Origin: Sphingobacterium composti | GTDB taxonomy: Bacteria; Bacteroidota; Bacteroidia; Sphingobacteriales; Sphingobacteriaceae | DNA: 64,000 nucleotides | NCBI RefSeq assembly: GCF_009829075.1 | Contig: NZ_WUQZ01000016.1 | Coordinates: 30,158 to 94,157, forward strand | Direction: 5' to 3' | Shown: in pieces, positions 34,224 to 42,188 of the stretch | Layout of the letters: the number at the start of each line of letters is the position of its first letter | How positions within the stretch are numbered: the first letter of the stretch is position 1 | Translations under genes and position numbers: made by a program | Notes under the pieces: model-generated | Told to the model about the DNA's origin: nothing | Databases searched by the model: none | What the model saw: the letters and a program-made list of their open reading frames with translations, nothing else

Positions 34224-35264
34224 ATGGATACATCGAAAAAATTCCCTAAGTGGTTAGGAATTACCATTGCAATAATACTTGCAGTAGGATTAATTGTTGG
34301 TTACAAAGTATATCAGGTTTTTCTAGGCGCTTCTGTGACGGATAATCAAAAATATCTATACGTACACACCAACGACACCTACGAAAACGTCTTAAGCAGA
34401 ATCCGTACAGATAAGATTGTAAAAGATGCTGATGAATTTAATTATGTGGCTAAAGCCATGAAATATCCTAATTCGGTGAAAGCCGGTCGATATAAATTAG
34501 AAAAAGGAATGAGTAACAGAAGATTGATTGGTAATCTTCGTGGCGGCTACCAGGAACCAGTTTCATTACGTTTTTCTAACATTCGCTTGAAAGAAGATTT
34601 TGCAGGCTTTTTGGGAAGAAATTTTGAACAAGATTCTTTGCAATTTATTTCATTATTAACCAATCAAGCTGAAGCAGAAAAATACGGTTTCACAACAGAT
34701 AATTTTTATACAATGTTTATTCCAAACACGTATCAAATTTATTGGAACACTTCTGCTGATAAAGTAATAGAAAGATTTCATGAGGAATACAAGAAATTTT
34801 GGACAGCTGAGCGGTTAGAAAAAGCAAAGAAACAAAATTTGACTCCAATAGAAGTTTCCATTTTAGCATCAATAGTTAGAGGTGAAGCATTACACAATGA
34901 TGAAATGCCGATGATCGCAGGACTATATCTGAACAGATTAAAAAAAGGCATGTTATTGCAAGCGGACCCTACAGTGATATTTGCGAACAATGATTTCTCA
35001 ATCCGACGCGTCTTGAACAGACATTTGACTATTGACAATCCATACAACACATATCGCTATAAAGGATTGCCTCCAGGACCTATCAATATGGCTCCTATTG
35101 TTGCTATCGACGCAGTTCTCAATCCTGCGAACCATGACTATATCTATATGTGTGCAAAAGAAGATTTTTCTGGTTATCACGCTTTTGCTGTTAATGTAGC
35201 TGAACATCTTGTGAATGCCCGAAAATTTCAAAAAGCATTAGACGAAAGAAATATCAAAAAATAA
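34224..35264 (+). CDS. mltG: Endolytic transglycosylase MltG (YceG-like)
   Basis: This 346-residue inner-membrane murein lytic enzyme terminates nascent glycan strands. The membrane anchor is at about 12-30. The YceG domain has ILASIVRGEALHNDE with the conserved Glu in the active region, then YLNRLKKGMLLQADPTVIF and the family NPYNTYRYKGLPPGPI (as NPYNTY and GLPPGPI). The length is normal. It lies between the PASTA gene and a YbgC-type thioesterase. Confidence 0.95.
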   Translation: MDTSKKFPKWLGITIAIILAVGLIVGYKVYQVFLGASVTDNQKYLYVHTNDTYENVLSRIRTDKIVKDADEFNYVAKAMKYPNSVKAGRYKLEKGMSNRRLIGNLRGGYQEPVSLRFSNIRLKEDFAGFLGRNFEQDSLQFISLLTNQAEAEKYGFTTDNFYTMFIPNTYQIYWNTSADKVIERFHEEYKKFWTAERLEKAKKQNLTPIEVSILASIVRGEALHNDEMPMIAGLYLNRLKKGMLLQADPTVIFANNDFSIRRVLNRHLTIDNPYNTYRYKGLPPGPINMAPIVAIDAVLNPANHDYIYMCAKEDFSGYHAFAVNVAEHLVNARKFQKALDERNIKK

Positions 35265-35273
35265 TACCAATCC

Positions 35274-35681
35274 ATGTTTGTACACGAAGAAAAAATTAGG
35301 GTAAGATATGCAGAAACGGATCAAATGGGATACGTTTACTATGGAAATTATGCGGCATATTATGAAGTGGCGCGTACCGAAATGCTTCGCACAACAGGTT
35401 TTTCATACAAAGAATTAGAAGAAATGGGTGTAATGATGCCCGTTTTGGAGATGAATATACAATATAATCAACCTGCTAAATATGACGAATTGCTTACTGT
35501 CAAAGTCATTATAAAAGAAAAGCCTGCTGTTCGTATTAAATTCGATTACGAAGTTTACAACGAAAAAGGTGCACTCCTAAATACAGGAAATACACAGTTG
35601 GTTTTTGTTGATATGGCACGCAATAGACCATGCAAGGCACCAGATGTATTTATGAAGAAAATGGAACCCTATTTCCAGTAA
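35274..35681 (+). CDS. YbgC-type acyl-CoA thioesterase (hotdog fold)
   Basis: This is a 135-residue 4-hydroxybenzoyl-CoA/acyl-CoA thioesterase-like protein. The catalytic motif region reads AETDQMGYVYYGNY, with Asp in the usual place (about residue 16) and Tyr where many family members have His. It sits 9 bases after mltG and 6 before the YihY gene. The substrate is unknown. A link to phospholipid or acyl-ACP metabolism at the envelope is assumed from the family. Confidence 0.9.
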   Translation: MFVHEEKIRVRYAETDQMGYVYYGNYAAYYEVARTEMLRTTGFSYKELEEMGVMMPVLEMNIQYNQPAKYDELLTVKVIIKEKPAVRIKFDYEVYNEKGALLNTGNTQLVFVDMARNRPCKAPDVFMKKMEPYFQ

Positions 35682-35687
35682 ATTAAA

Positions 35688-36650
35688 ATGAAAAAGCTCC
35701 ATAACCGATTATTATTGTTAAAACCATACTACGATATGGTCGAATGGAGCAAAACAGCAATCATACCTGGCTTTGGAAAACTACCACTATACACCGTAGC
35801 CACGTTTTTCTTTCAAGAAATTTCTAGAGAATCCATTCTAAACAAAGCCTCTAGTCTTTCTTATAATTTTATGCTAGCCATCTTTCCTGGCATTATTTTT
35901 CTTTTCACACTTATTCCTTATATTCCAGTTGACAATTTTCAAGAGAAGCTACTAGAGTTTTTTGAAGTCGTGATGCCCACAGATGCCTTTTCTGCAATTA
36001 AAAATACCTTAGAAGATATCATTAAAAATCAAAATGGTGGCTTACTATCATTTGGTTTTCTATTAGCTACCTTTTTCGCAACGAACGGCATGACCAATTT
36101 AATGATGGCCTTCAATAAAGCATCATTGACACGTGAAAATCGAAAATGGCTCATCAGAAGAGCTGTTGCCCTTGCACTATCCATTGCAATTATCACTGCT
36201 CTTGCATTAGGGATAGGCGTATTCACAGCTGTCGGTTTTATAATAAATTATCTTAAAAATAGTATAGATTATGATATAGCCTGGTTATGGACTTTTCTTC
36301 TAAAAATATCACGCTGGTGCATACTTTTTCTTATCTATTTTCTCACAGTTGGCTTAGTCTACAAGTATGGTCCATCAAGTTCGAAGCATTGGAAAATTTT
36401 TAGTCCTGGAGCAATGCTTGCCACAATACTTGCCATTTTAACATTTTCAGGTTTTGCATTTTACATTAATAATTTTAACGCTTACAACAAACTATATGGC
36501 TCAATCGGGACGATAATTGTAATTATGATTTGGATGTATTTAAATTCATTAATAATTTTGATAGGCTTTGAACTTAACACTAGCATTATTTTATCAAAAC
36601 AAAGCATCAAAATTGTTAAAAGAAAACTACATAATCAATTCAAATCATAG
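35688..36650 (+). CDS. YihY/BrkB family membrane protein
   Basis: This 320-residue polytopic protein of the YihY/virulence factor BrkB family has about six membrane segments. The family features are SSLSYNFMLAIFPGIIFLFTLIPYIP near the first helix (seen as SLSYNFMLAIFPG) and YGSIGTIIVIMIWMYLNS near the end (YGSIGT, WMYLNS). Function is unsettled; it is sometimes mis-called ribonuclease BN. It belongs to the mltG operon. Confidence 0.92.
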   Translation: MKKLHNRLLLLKPYYDMVEWSKTAIIPGFGKLPLYTVATFFFQEISRESILNKASSLSYNFMLAIFPGIIFLFTLIPYIPVDNFQEKLLEFFEVVMPTDAFSAIKNTLEDIIKNQNGGLLSFGFLLATFFATNGMTNLMMAFNKASLTRENRKWLIRRAVALALSIAIITALALGIGVFTAVGFIINYLKNSIDYDIAWLWTFLLKISRWCILFLIYFLTVGLVYKYGPSSSKHWKIFSPGAMLATILAILTFSGFAFYINNFNAYNKLYGSIGTIIVIMIWMYLNSLIILIGFELNTSIILSKQSIKIVKRKLHNQFKS

Positions 36651-36658
36651 CTTAATTA

Positions 36659-38725
36659 ATGATAGAAAAAGAGATTAATTCAAGAAATAGAATTAGAACT
36701 ATTTTACTAGTTGCGACCGTCACCCTCTTTCTCTTAATCACTACTATTTTTTTTATTAGTATAAACTATTTCGATGCTGTCCATAAGCGAATTTCGAACC
36801 TAATTGAACTAACAAATTATAAGGATTCAACGCATGAAAACGCCGTCCACTACTTCTTAGAGGCTGAAAATCAATTTAGACAATATTCGTTAGACTTAGA
36901 TCTGATTTATTACAAGAACTACGAACATAACCTTGAAAAATTACACGAGAAAATTCAAGAAATAATAGCATTACATAAAGAAGATAGACTCAAAAATCTT
37001 AATGATCAAACTACCATTTCTAGATATAACAAATACAATGAAATAGACAATACTATTTCCAAACTTAGGAATCTATCGGCATTGGTAGACTCGGTTCAAG
37101 AGCATATTGTAAGTCCATCATTAACATCCCCTCCGACAACTAAAAATCTTACAATTGATGTCAATAAAGTAATTAAAACGCCACAAATTCAAGAAAAGTC
37201 AGTTCTAAGCAATTTTCAAAAATACACTTCTCCAAAAGTGATAGATGAGGAAGCAATTAATACGTACAATCAAGAAATAAAAGATTTTTCAGAATCACAA
37301 CATGATCATTTTGACAAATTCAAAAGATCTTTTGAATCACTTAGAAAATCCGAACGTGAATTACTGTCTAGTCATTTCACTTTTTTACATAGCATTTATC
37401 AAAATTTGGCAGAAATAAATGACTTTCAAGCAATAAAACAAAAGCAACTATTACAGATCGAGCACGAGGACTTATTGATTCAATCCAATAAGCTTACTTG
37501 GCTAACTATTATATGCCTGGTATTCATTTTCATACTTATATTTATTATGATTTATTATCAATTTCACAATAAATATTATGAACAACAATTGATTCAAGAG
37601 CAACAATACGCAGCTAAATTGGCATCTGAAAAATCGGATATCCTTGCCGAAATCAGTCATGAGATCCGCACTCCGATCAATTCTTTGATTGGTATTATTG
37701 ATTTATTACGCAAACAATCGAACATTTATTCCGAAAAGGAGCAATTGTTTCTTGATTCTGCCTATTCAAATATTTCGAATACATCTAGAACTATAAATGA
37801 CATCTTAAACCTTAGCAAGATGGACTATTCTTCAGTGTTACATCTAGAAGATTTTGATATAGAAGACTTAGCGAATGACATATATTTAATACATAAAAGC
37901 CAAGCAGAGATTAAAAATATCGATTTAGAACTAATAATTGAGGAAGATACTGCAACAATTATTCATTGTGATAAACTGAAAATAAGACAAATACTCACAA
38001 ATTTAATCTCTAATGGGATTAAATATACTATGCAAGGAAAAGTTTCCTGTCTGATAAAGATCAATGACCTCCACAATTTGTACTTCAAAATTTCTGATAC
38101 TGGCTTAGGCATACCAGAGAGTATGCAGTCAAATATCTTTAAAAAATATTTTACTAAAAATGATGAAAATAAACTCAGCAATGGAATAGGTCTCGGACTT
38201 TATATCACCAAAAGGCTGGTAAAACAATTACAAGGATCTATAAATTTCACTAGCAAGGAGGATTTTGGTAGTACTTTTATTATTGAGATTCCTATACCTA
38301 AAGCAAAAAAGAAAAATAAACCTGCTTTGCTTTACAATAGTCTAGCTGAATTGCCACAAGAAATTTCATGGCTATTGGTAGATGACAATATATTAAACAT
38401 TCTGTATCTAAAGCAATATTTCAAAAACTTTAAAAATGTCAAGACAGCCTCGAATGGGTTGGAGGCATTAGAAATTTTAAAAGATTACACTCCCAATATT
38501 ATTATTACCGATATCAATATGCCCATTATGACAGGAGACGAATTATTGGAGTATATAAAACAAAACCCCATGCTAAATGAAGCGAAAGTAATAGCAACTT
38601 CATCAGACTATGAACAAATTAAAGAACTAGAGGTAAAAAGAAATACTAAATTCGACAACACAATTATCAAACCCTTTAATGAGAAGGATCTTGTAAAAGT
38701 TATCTTTAATACGATAAAAAATTAA
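36659..38725 (+). CDS. Hybrid sensor histidine kinase with C-terminal receiver
   Basis: This 688-residue protein has TM1 (about 16-38), a helical extracytoplasmic region of some 240 residues, TM2 (about 278-300), a HisKA domain with His334 in ISHEIRTP, a HATPase with NLISNGIKY, SDTGLGIP and GIGLGLYI, and a receiver with Asp618 in IITDINMP and Lys in IIKPFNEKD. There is no DNA-binding output, so the phosphate must pass on to another protein. It is the last gene of the PASTA-mltG-ybgC-yihY operon (8-base gap), which ties it to the cell envelope. Confidence 0.92.
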   Translation: MIEKEINSRNRIRTILLVATVTLFLLITTIFFISINYFDAVHKRISNLIELTNYKDSTHENAVHYFLEAENQFRQYSLDLDLIYYKNYEHNLEKLHEKIQEIIALHKEDRLKNLNDQTTISRYNKYNEIDNTISKLRNLSALVDSVQEHIVSPSLTSPPTTKNLTIDVNKVIKTPQIQEKSVLSNFQKYTSPKVIDEEAINTYNQEIKDFSESQHDHFDKFKRSFESLRKSERELLSSHFTFLHSIYQNLAEINDFQAIKQKQLLQIEHEDLLIQSNKLTWLTIICLVFIFILIFIMIYYQFHNKYYEQQLIQEQQYAAKLASEKSDILAEISHEIRTPINSLIGIIDLLRKQSNIYSEKEQLFLDSAYSNISNTSRTINDILNLSKMDYSSVLHLEDFDIEDLANDIYLIHKSQAEIKNIDLELIIEEDTATIIHCDKLKIRQILTNLISNGIKYTMQGKVSCLIKINDLHNLYFKISDTGLGIPESMQSNIFKKYFTKNDENKLSNGIGLGLYITKRLVKQLQGSINFTSKEDFGSTFIIEIPIPKAKKKNKPALLYNSLAELPQEISWLLVDDNILNILYLKQYFKNFKNVKTASNGLEALEILKDYTPNIIITDINMPIMTGDELLEYIKQNPMLNEAKVIATSSDYEQIKELEVKRNTKFDNTIIKPFNEKDLVKVIFNTIKN

Positions 38726-38781
38726 TTATTACCTCGACTAATTTTCGAAACCCCTATGAATTTCAAGTTGTTAACGAGCGA

Positions 38782-38895
38782 TTATTCTGACTTAGAAGAA
38801 ACTTTCTGCATGCATTTTCCATCGTTTATTTCCAACTTAGCTTGCGATACCTTATTTACAATTCGAATTTGCGGCTTGATGTATTTTCTTTTCAT
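38782..38895 (-). CDS. Small KYIKP-type Bacteroidota peptide (37 residues)
   Basis: This short ORF reads MKRKYIKPQIRIVNK... and ends ...KVSSKSE, with one Cys at residue 28. Many Bacteroidota encode short peptides that begin M-K-K-x-Y-I-K-P followed by a beta-like stretch; their function is not known, and gene finders usually miss them. The start is convincing because it yields that hallmark, and an A-rich stretch precedes it. A -7 box lies 57 bases upstream. It is convergent with the hybrid kinase gene. There is no signal peptide. It could also be chance, given the length. Confidence 0.55.
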   Translation of the reverse strand: MKRKYIKPQIRIVNKVSQAKLEINDGKCMQKVSSKSE

Positions 38896-38951
38896 AATAT
38901 ATATTTCTTTTTAAAAATCTAATTGGTAGATATTAAGAGGGTTTAGTAATC

Positions 38952-38959
38952 CAAACATA
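38952..38959 (-). promoter_or_regulatory. Possible -7 box for the KYIKP-type peptide gene
   Basis: The minus strand reads TATGTTTG, a TAnnTTTG match, 56 bases upstream of the small ORF start. The -33 region is occupied by one arm of the inverted repeat at 38968-39008. Confidence 0.4.
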
Positions 38960-38967
38960 ACTTTATT

Positions 38968-39008
38968 ATTAATCAATAAAAATGACATTGATCATATTAT
39001 TGATTAAT
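38968..39008. repeat. Inverted repeat ATTAATCAATAA / TTATTGATTAAT
   Basis: Two 12-base arms (38968-38979 and 38997-39008) are separated by 17 bases and are followed by TTTTTT on the plus strand. It lies just upstream of the minus-strand -7 box. It may be a regulator site or a weak AT-rich terminator. Confidence 0.5.
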
Positions 39009-39136
39009 TTTTTAAATATTAGAATTTATTATCTTTAAACTATTTAAACGCTTACCACATCGCACACACTATTGTATACAAAACACTACATTTGGAATAC
39101 AAGAAAACCTATTAAAACTTTTTTTTACATAAATAA

Positions 39137-39164
39137 TTGGAAATAAAAGTTTTTCGTATCTTTG
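39137..39164 (+). promoter_or_regulatory. rpsA promoter (TTG-N17-TATCTTTG)
   Basis: A -33 TTG at 39137-39139 and a -7 TATCTTTG at 39157-39164 are 17 bases apart, a full match to the Bacteroidota housekeeping promoter. The transcript should begin at about 39168-39171, just at the hairpin that follows. Confidence 0.8.
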
Positions 39165-39167
39165 CAC

Positions 39168-39194
39168 TTCCTACAATGTAGGAAAAAGGAGAAA
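39168..39194 (+). promoter_or_regulatory. 5' hairpin and Shine-Dalgarno of rpsA
   Basis: A 7-base stem TTCCTAC / GTAGGAA with a 3-base loop (39168-39184) sits at the expected 5' end of the message. AAAAAGGAG follows, with GGAG 11 bases before the ATG. A clear Shine-Dalgarno is uncommon in this phylum, so this leader may be a control point. Confidence 0.5.
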
Positions 39195-39202
39195 ATTAAT
39201 TA

Positions 39203-41131
39203 ATGGCAAAAAAACAAGAAGCAGAAAAAGAGTTAGCGGCGAAAAACGCAGAGCTACAAGGTGCTGACACTAAAGTAGTGAAAGACACTGAGACAATTGA
39301 GTCTGAAGCAGATTCAACTTTGATCGACCAAATCAAATCAACTACTTGGTCTACACCAGAAGGCGATTTCGATTGGGAAGCTGACGAGAAAGCTTTCGGA
39401 AACTACAGCGACGCTGAGCGTGCTAAGTTAGAAGAGCAATACGCTGGTACTTTCAACCAAATCAACCAAGGTGAAATTATCGAAGGTGTTGTTGTATCTA
39501 TCAACAACAAAGACGTTGTATTAAACGTAGGTTTCAAATCAGACGGTCTTGTAGCAAAAACTGAGTTTCGTGATCTTCCTGAATTAAAAATCGGGGATAC
39601 TGTTGATGTATTTGTAGAATCTCAAGAAGATGCAAATGGTCAATTAGTATTATCACGTAAGCGTGCAAAAACTCAAAAATCATGGGAAGCTATCAATGAA
39701 GCATTAGAAAATGATGCGATCATCGACGGTTTCGTAAAATCTCGTACTAAAGGTGGTTTGATCGTTGACATCAAAGGTGTAGAAGCTTTCTTACCTGGAT
39801 CTCAAATCGACATCAAACCTATCCGTGATTACGATGTTTACGTAGGTAAAACTATGGAATTCAAAGTGGTAAAAATCAACCACGAATTCAAAAACGTAGT
39901 AGTATCTCACAAAGTATTAATTGAAGACGATTTAGAAAACCAAAAATCAGAAATCGTTGCTAAATTAGAAAAAGGTCAAGTATTAGAAGGTACTGTTAAA
40001 AATATCACTGACTTCGGTGTATTCATCGACTTAGGTGGTGTTGACGGTTTACTTCACATTACAGATATCTCTTGGGGCCGTATAGAGCATCCAAAAGAAG
40101 TTTTAACTCTTGATCAAACAATCAACGTTGTTGTATTAGATTTTGATGACGAGAAAAAACGTATCGCATTAGGTTTAAAACAATTATCAGCTCATCCTTG
40201 GGAATCTTTAGACACTACATTAGAAGTAGGTTCTAAAGTAAAAGGAAAAATCGTAACAGTTGCTGATTACGGTGCTTTCTTAGAAATCATCCCAGGTGTT
40301 GAAGGTTTAATCCACGTATCTGAAATGTCATGGTCACAAAACTTACGTTCTCCTCAAGAGTTCTTAAAAGTAGGTGACGAAATCGAAGCTCAAATCTTAA
40401 CATTAGACCGCGACGAGCGTAAAATGAGCTTAGGTATCAAACAATTGACTCCAGATCCTTGGAAAAACATCACTGAGCGTTACCCAGTTGGTTCTAAACA
40501 AAAAGCTGTAGTTAAAAACATGACTAACTTCGGTGTATTTGTTGAATTAGAAGACGGTATCGACGGTTTGATCCACATCTCTGACTTATCATGGTCTAAA
40601 AAAATCAACCACCCTAACGAATTCACTAAAGTAGGTGAAGCTTTAGAAGTAGTTGTATTAGAATTAGACGAAGAAAACCGCAAGTTATCTTTAGGCCACA
40701 AACAATTAGAAGAAAATCCTTGGGATACATTCGAAACTATCTTCACTGAAGGTTCGATCCACGAAGGAACAGTAATCAAAGTTGGTGACAAAGGTGATAT
40801 CGTAGCTTTACAATACGGTGTTGAAGGTTTCTGTCCTTCTAAACACTCTGTAAAAGAAGACGGTTCTTCATTAAAAGTAGATGATACTACTGAGTTCAAA
40901 ATCATTGAATTCAACAAAGAGAACAAACGTTTAGTTATTTCTCACTCACGTATCTGGGAAGAAGCTAAAGAAGAAGCTCGCAAAGAAGAGTCTAGCGCAC
41001 GCAAAAAAGATGCTAAATCAGCTTCAAACGCAGTGAAAAAAGTAAAAGATTCTGTTGAGAAATCTACTTTAGGTGATTTAGACGTATTAGCTCAATTGAA
41101 AGAGCAAATGGAAGGTGGCGACAAAAAATAA
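39203..41131 (+). CDS. rpsA: 30S ribosomal protein S1
   Basis: This 642-residue protein has six S1 RNA-binding repeats from about residue 90 to 590 (for example GTVKNITDFGVFIDLGGVDGLLHITD and the similar GSKQKAVVKNMTNFGVFVELEDGIDGLIHISD, visible as FGVFIDLGGVDGLLH and FGVFVELEDGIDGLIH). An acidic N-terminal extension and a Lys/Glu-rich tail flank them. S1 helps unfold and bind mRNA at the 30S subunit. Codon use is noticeably more regular and GC-richer than in the neighbours, as expected for a highly expressed gene. Confidence 0.97.
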   Translation: MAKKQEAEKELAAKNAELQGADTKVVKDTETIESEADSTLIDQIKSTTWSTPEGDFDWEADEKAFGNYSDAERAKLEEQYAGTFNQINQGEIIEGVVVSINNKDVVLNVGFKSDGLVAKTEFRDLPELKIGDTVDVFVESQEDANGQLVLSRKRAKTQKSWEAINEALENDAIIDGFVKSRTKGGLIVDIKGVEAFLPGSQIDIKPIRDYDVYVGKTMEFKVVKINHEFKNVVVSHKVLIEDDLENQKSEIVAKLEKGQVLEGTVKNITDFGVFIDLGGVDGLLHITDISWGRIEHPKEVLTLDQTINVVVLDFDDEKKRIALGLKQLSAHPWESLDTTLEVGSKVKGKIVTVADYGAFLEIIPGVEGLIHVSEMSWSQNLRSPQEFLKVGDEIEAQILTLDRDERKMSLGIKQLTPDPWKNITERYPVGSKQKAVVKNMTNFGVFVELEDGIDGLIHISDLSWSKKINHPNEFTKVGEALEVVVLELDEENRKLSLGHKQLEENPWDTFETIFTEGSIHEGTVIKVGDKGDIVALQYGVEGFCPSKHSVKEDGSSLKVDDTTEFKIIEFNKENKRLVISHSRIWEEAKEEARKEESSARKKDAKSASNAVKKVKDSVEKSTLGDLDVLAQLKEQMEGGDKK

Positions 41132-41157
41132 TTTTTTAGTCACTAGCTAAATATATG

Positions 41158-41187
41158 AAAAGCTCCAGTCGAAAGATTGGAGCTTTT
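41158..41187 (+). terminator. rpsA terminator
   Basis: The stem AAAAGCTCCA / TGGAGCTTTT with a 10-base loop is followed by TGCTTTT. It lies 27 bases past the rpsA stop. Confidence 0.88.
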
Positions 41188-41221
41188 TGCTTTTGTAAGA
41201 AAGCCTTTGTAATTTTAAAGC

Positions 41222-42058
41222 ATGGTTTTCAATTCTTCACTAATCACCGTTCCAGAGCTTGTAGAAGCCTTAAATGATAATGCTATAATATTATTAGATT
41301 GTACAATTGACAAAGTTGGAAAGTCTCTAAAAGGCAAAAAACTGGAACTTATTCCCAACTCATATTTCTTTGATATCGAAGGTAAGTTATCAGACAAAAA
41401 ATCAAAATTGCCGCACACTTTAGTATCTCCAGAAGTATTTGAACAGGAAATGCAGAAATTAGGCATAAATCAAAATAGCACAGTAGTTCTGTATGACCGT
41501 TGGGGTGTATATTCGAGCCCTCGTGCGTGGTGGATGTTCAAAGTAATGGGTTTTGACAATGTATATGTATTGAATGGAGGCTTACCGACTTGGAAAAAAA
41601 GTAAAAAGCCAATTGAGAACGCTTATACTAAGCCATTAAAAGTTGGTGATTTTAAAGCGAATTTTAGAGCAGAATGGATCGCTGATAAGGAGTATATCTT
41701 AGAAAGATACAAAGCTAAGACAGTTGATATTTTCGATGCTCGAAGTAAAGGAAGATTTGTCGGACTAGTCCCTGAACCCCGAAAAGGATTGAAAGGAGGT
41801 CATATCCCTCATTCTAAAAATATTCCTTTCGAAGAATTATTAAATGGTGAATCATACGTAGATAAAGAAACAGTTGAATCCATTTTTCAAGCACAAAAAC
41901 CATCTACCGATGAATACGTGTTTACTTGTGGATCTGGTATTACTGCATCTATATTAGCATTTGGGAGTCACTTAATTGGTCAACAAAAAATAAGAGTATA
42001 TGATGGATCATGGTCTGAATGGGGTATGGATGAATTGAACCTTCCGACAGAGAAATAA
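41222..42058 (+). CDS. Sulfurtransferase (3-mercaptopyruvate/thiosulfate type)
   Basis: This 278-residue protein has two rhodanese domains. The N-terminal one (about 5-130) is inactive-type, and the C-terminal one (about 150-275) carries Cys236 in CGSGITA. The loop CGSG(V/I)TA is typical of 3-mercaptopyruvate sulfurtransferase rather than thiosulfate sulfurtransferase (CRxG). No signal peptide is present, so it is cytoplasmic. It is monocistronic, between rpsA and a kinase gene. Confidence 0.92.
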   Translation: MVFNSSLITVPELVEALNDNAIILLDCTIDKVGKSLKGKKLELIPNSYFFDIEGKLSDKKSKLPHTLVSPEVFEQEMQKLGINQNSTVVLYDRWGVYSSPRAWWMFKVMGFDNVYVLNGGLPTWKKSKKPIENAYTKPLKVGDFKANFRAEWIADKEYILERYKAKTVDIFDARSKGRFVGLVPEPRKGLKGGHIPHSKNIPFEELLNGESYVDKETVESIFQAQKPSTDEYVFTCGSGITASILAFGSHLIGQQKIRVYDGSWSEWGMDELNLPTEK

Positions 42059-42188
42059 TTTCAAAATGCAAAACATATTCAAACGGAAGAATGTTCTTTA
42101 ATCTAGTTTAGATAATTTATATTATTTTTAAGTAGAACAAAATTTTAAAACCTTTTTAAGCTATAAATTAAAGTCAGCGTCGTAAAAT

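Larger units (their letters stand above)
38726..39202. other. Long intergenic region upstream of rpsA
   Basis: This 477-base stretch contains a 37-codon minus-strand ORF, an AT-rich inverted repeat and the rpsA promoter, each listed separately. The remaining sequence (about 39010-39130) is AT-rich and shows nothing I can name. Confidence 0.6.

Noticed and set aside
38726..39202. A CRISPR array or riboswitch in the gap before rpsA
   Set aside because: No repeated spacers and no recognisable riboswitch core; the structure seen is one inverted repeat and the rpsA leader hairpin.
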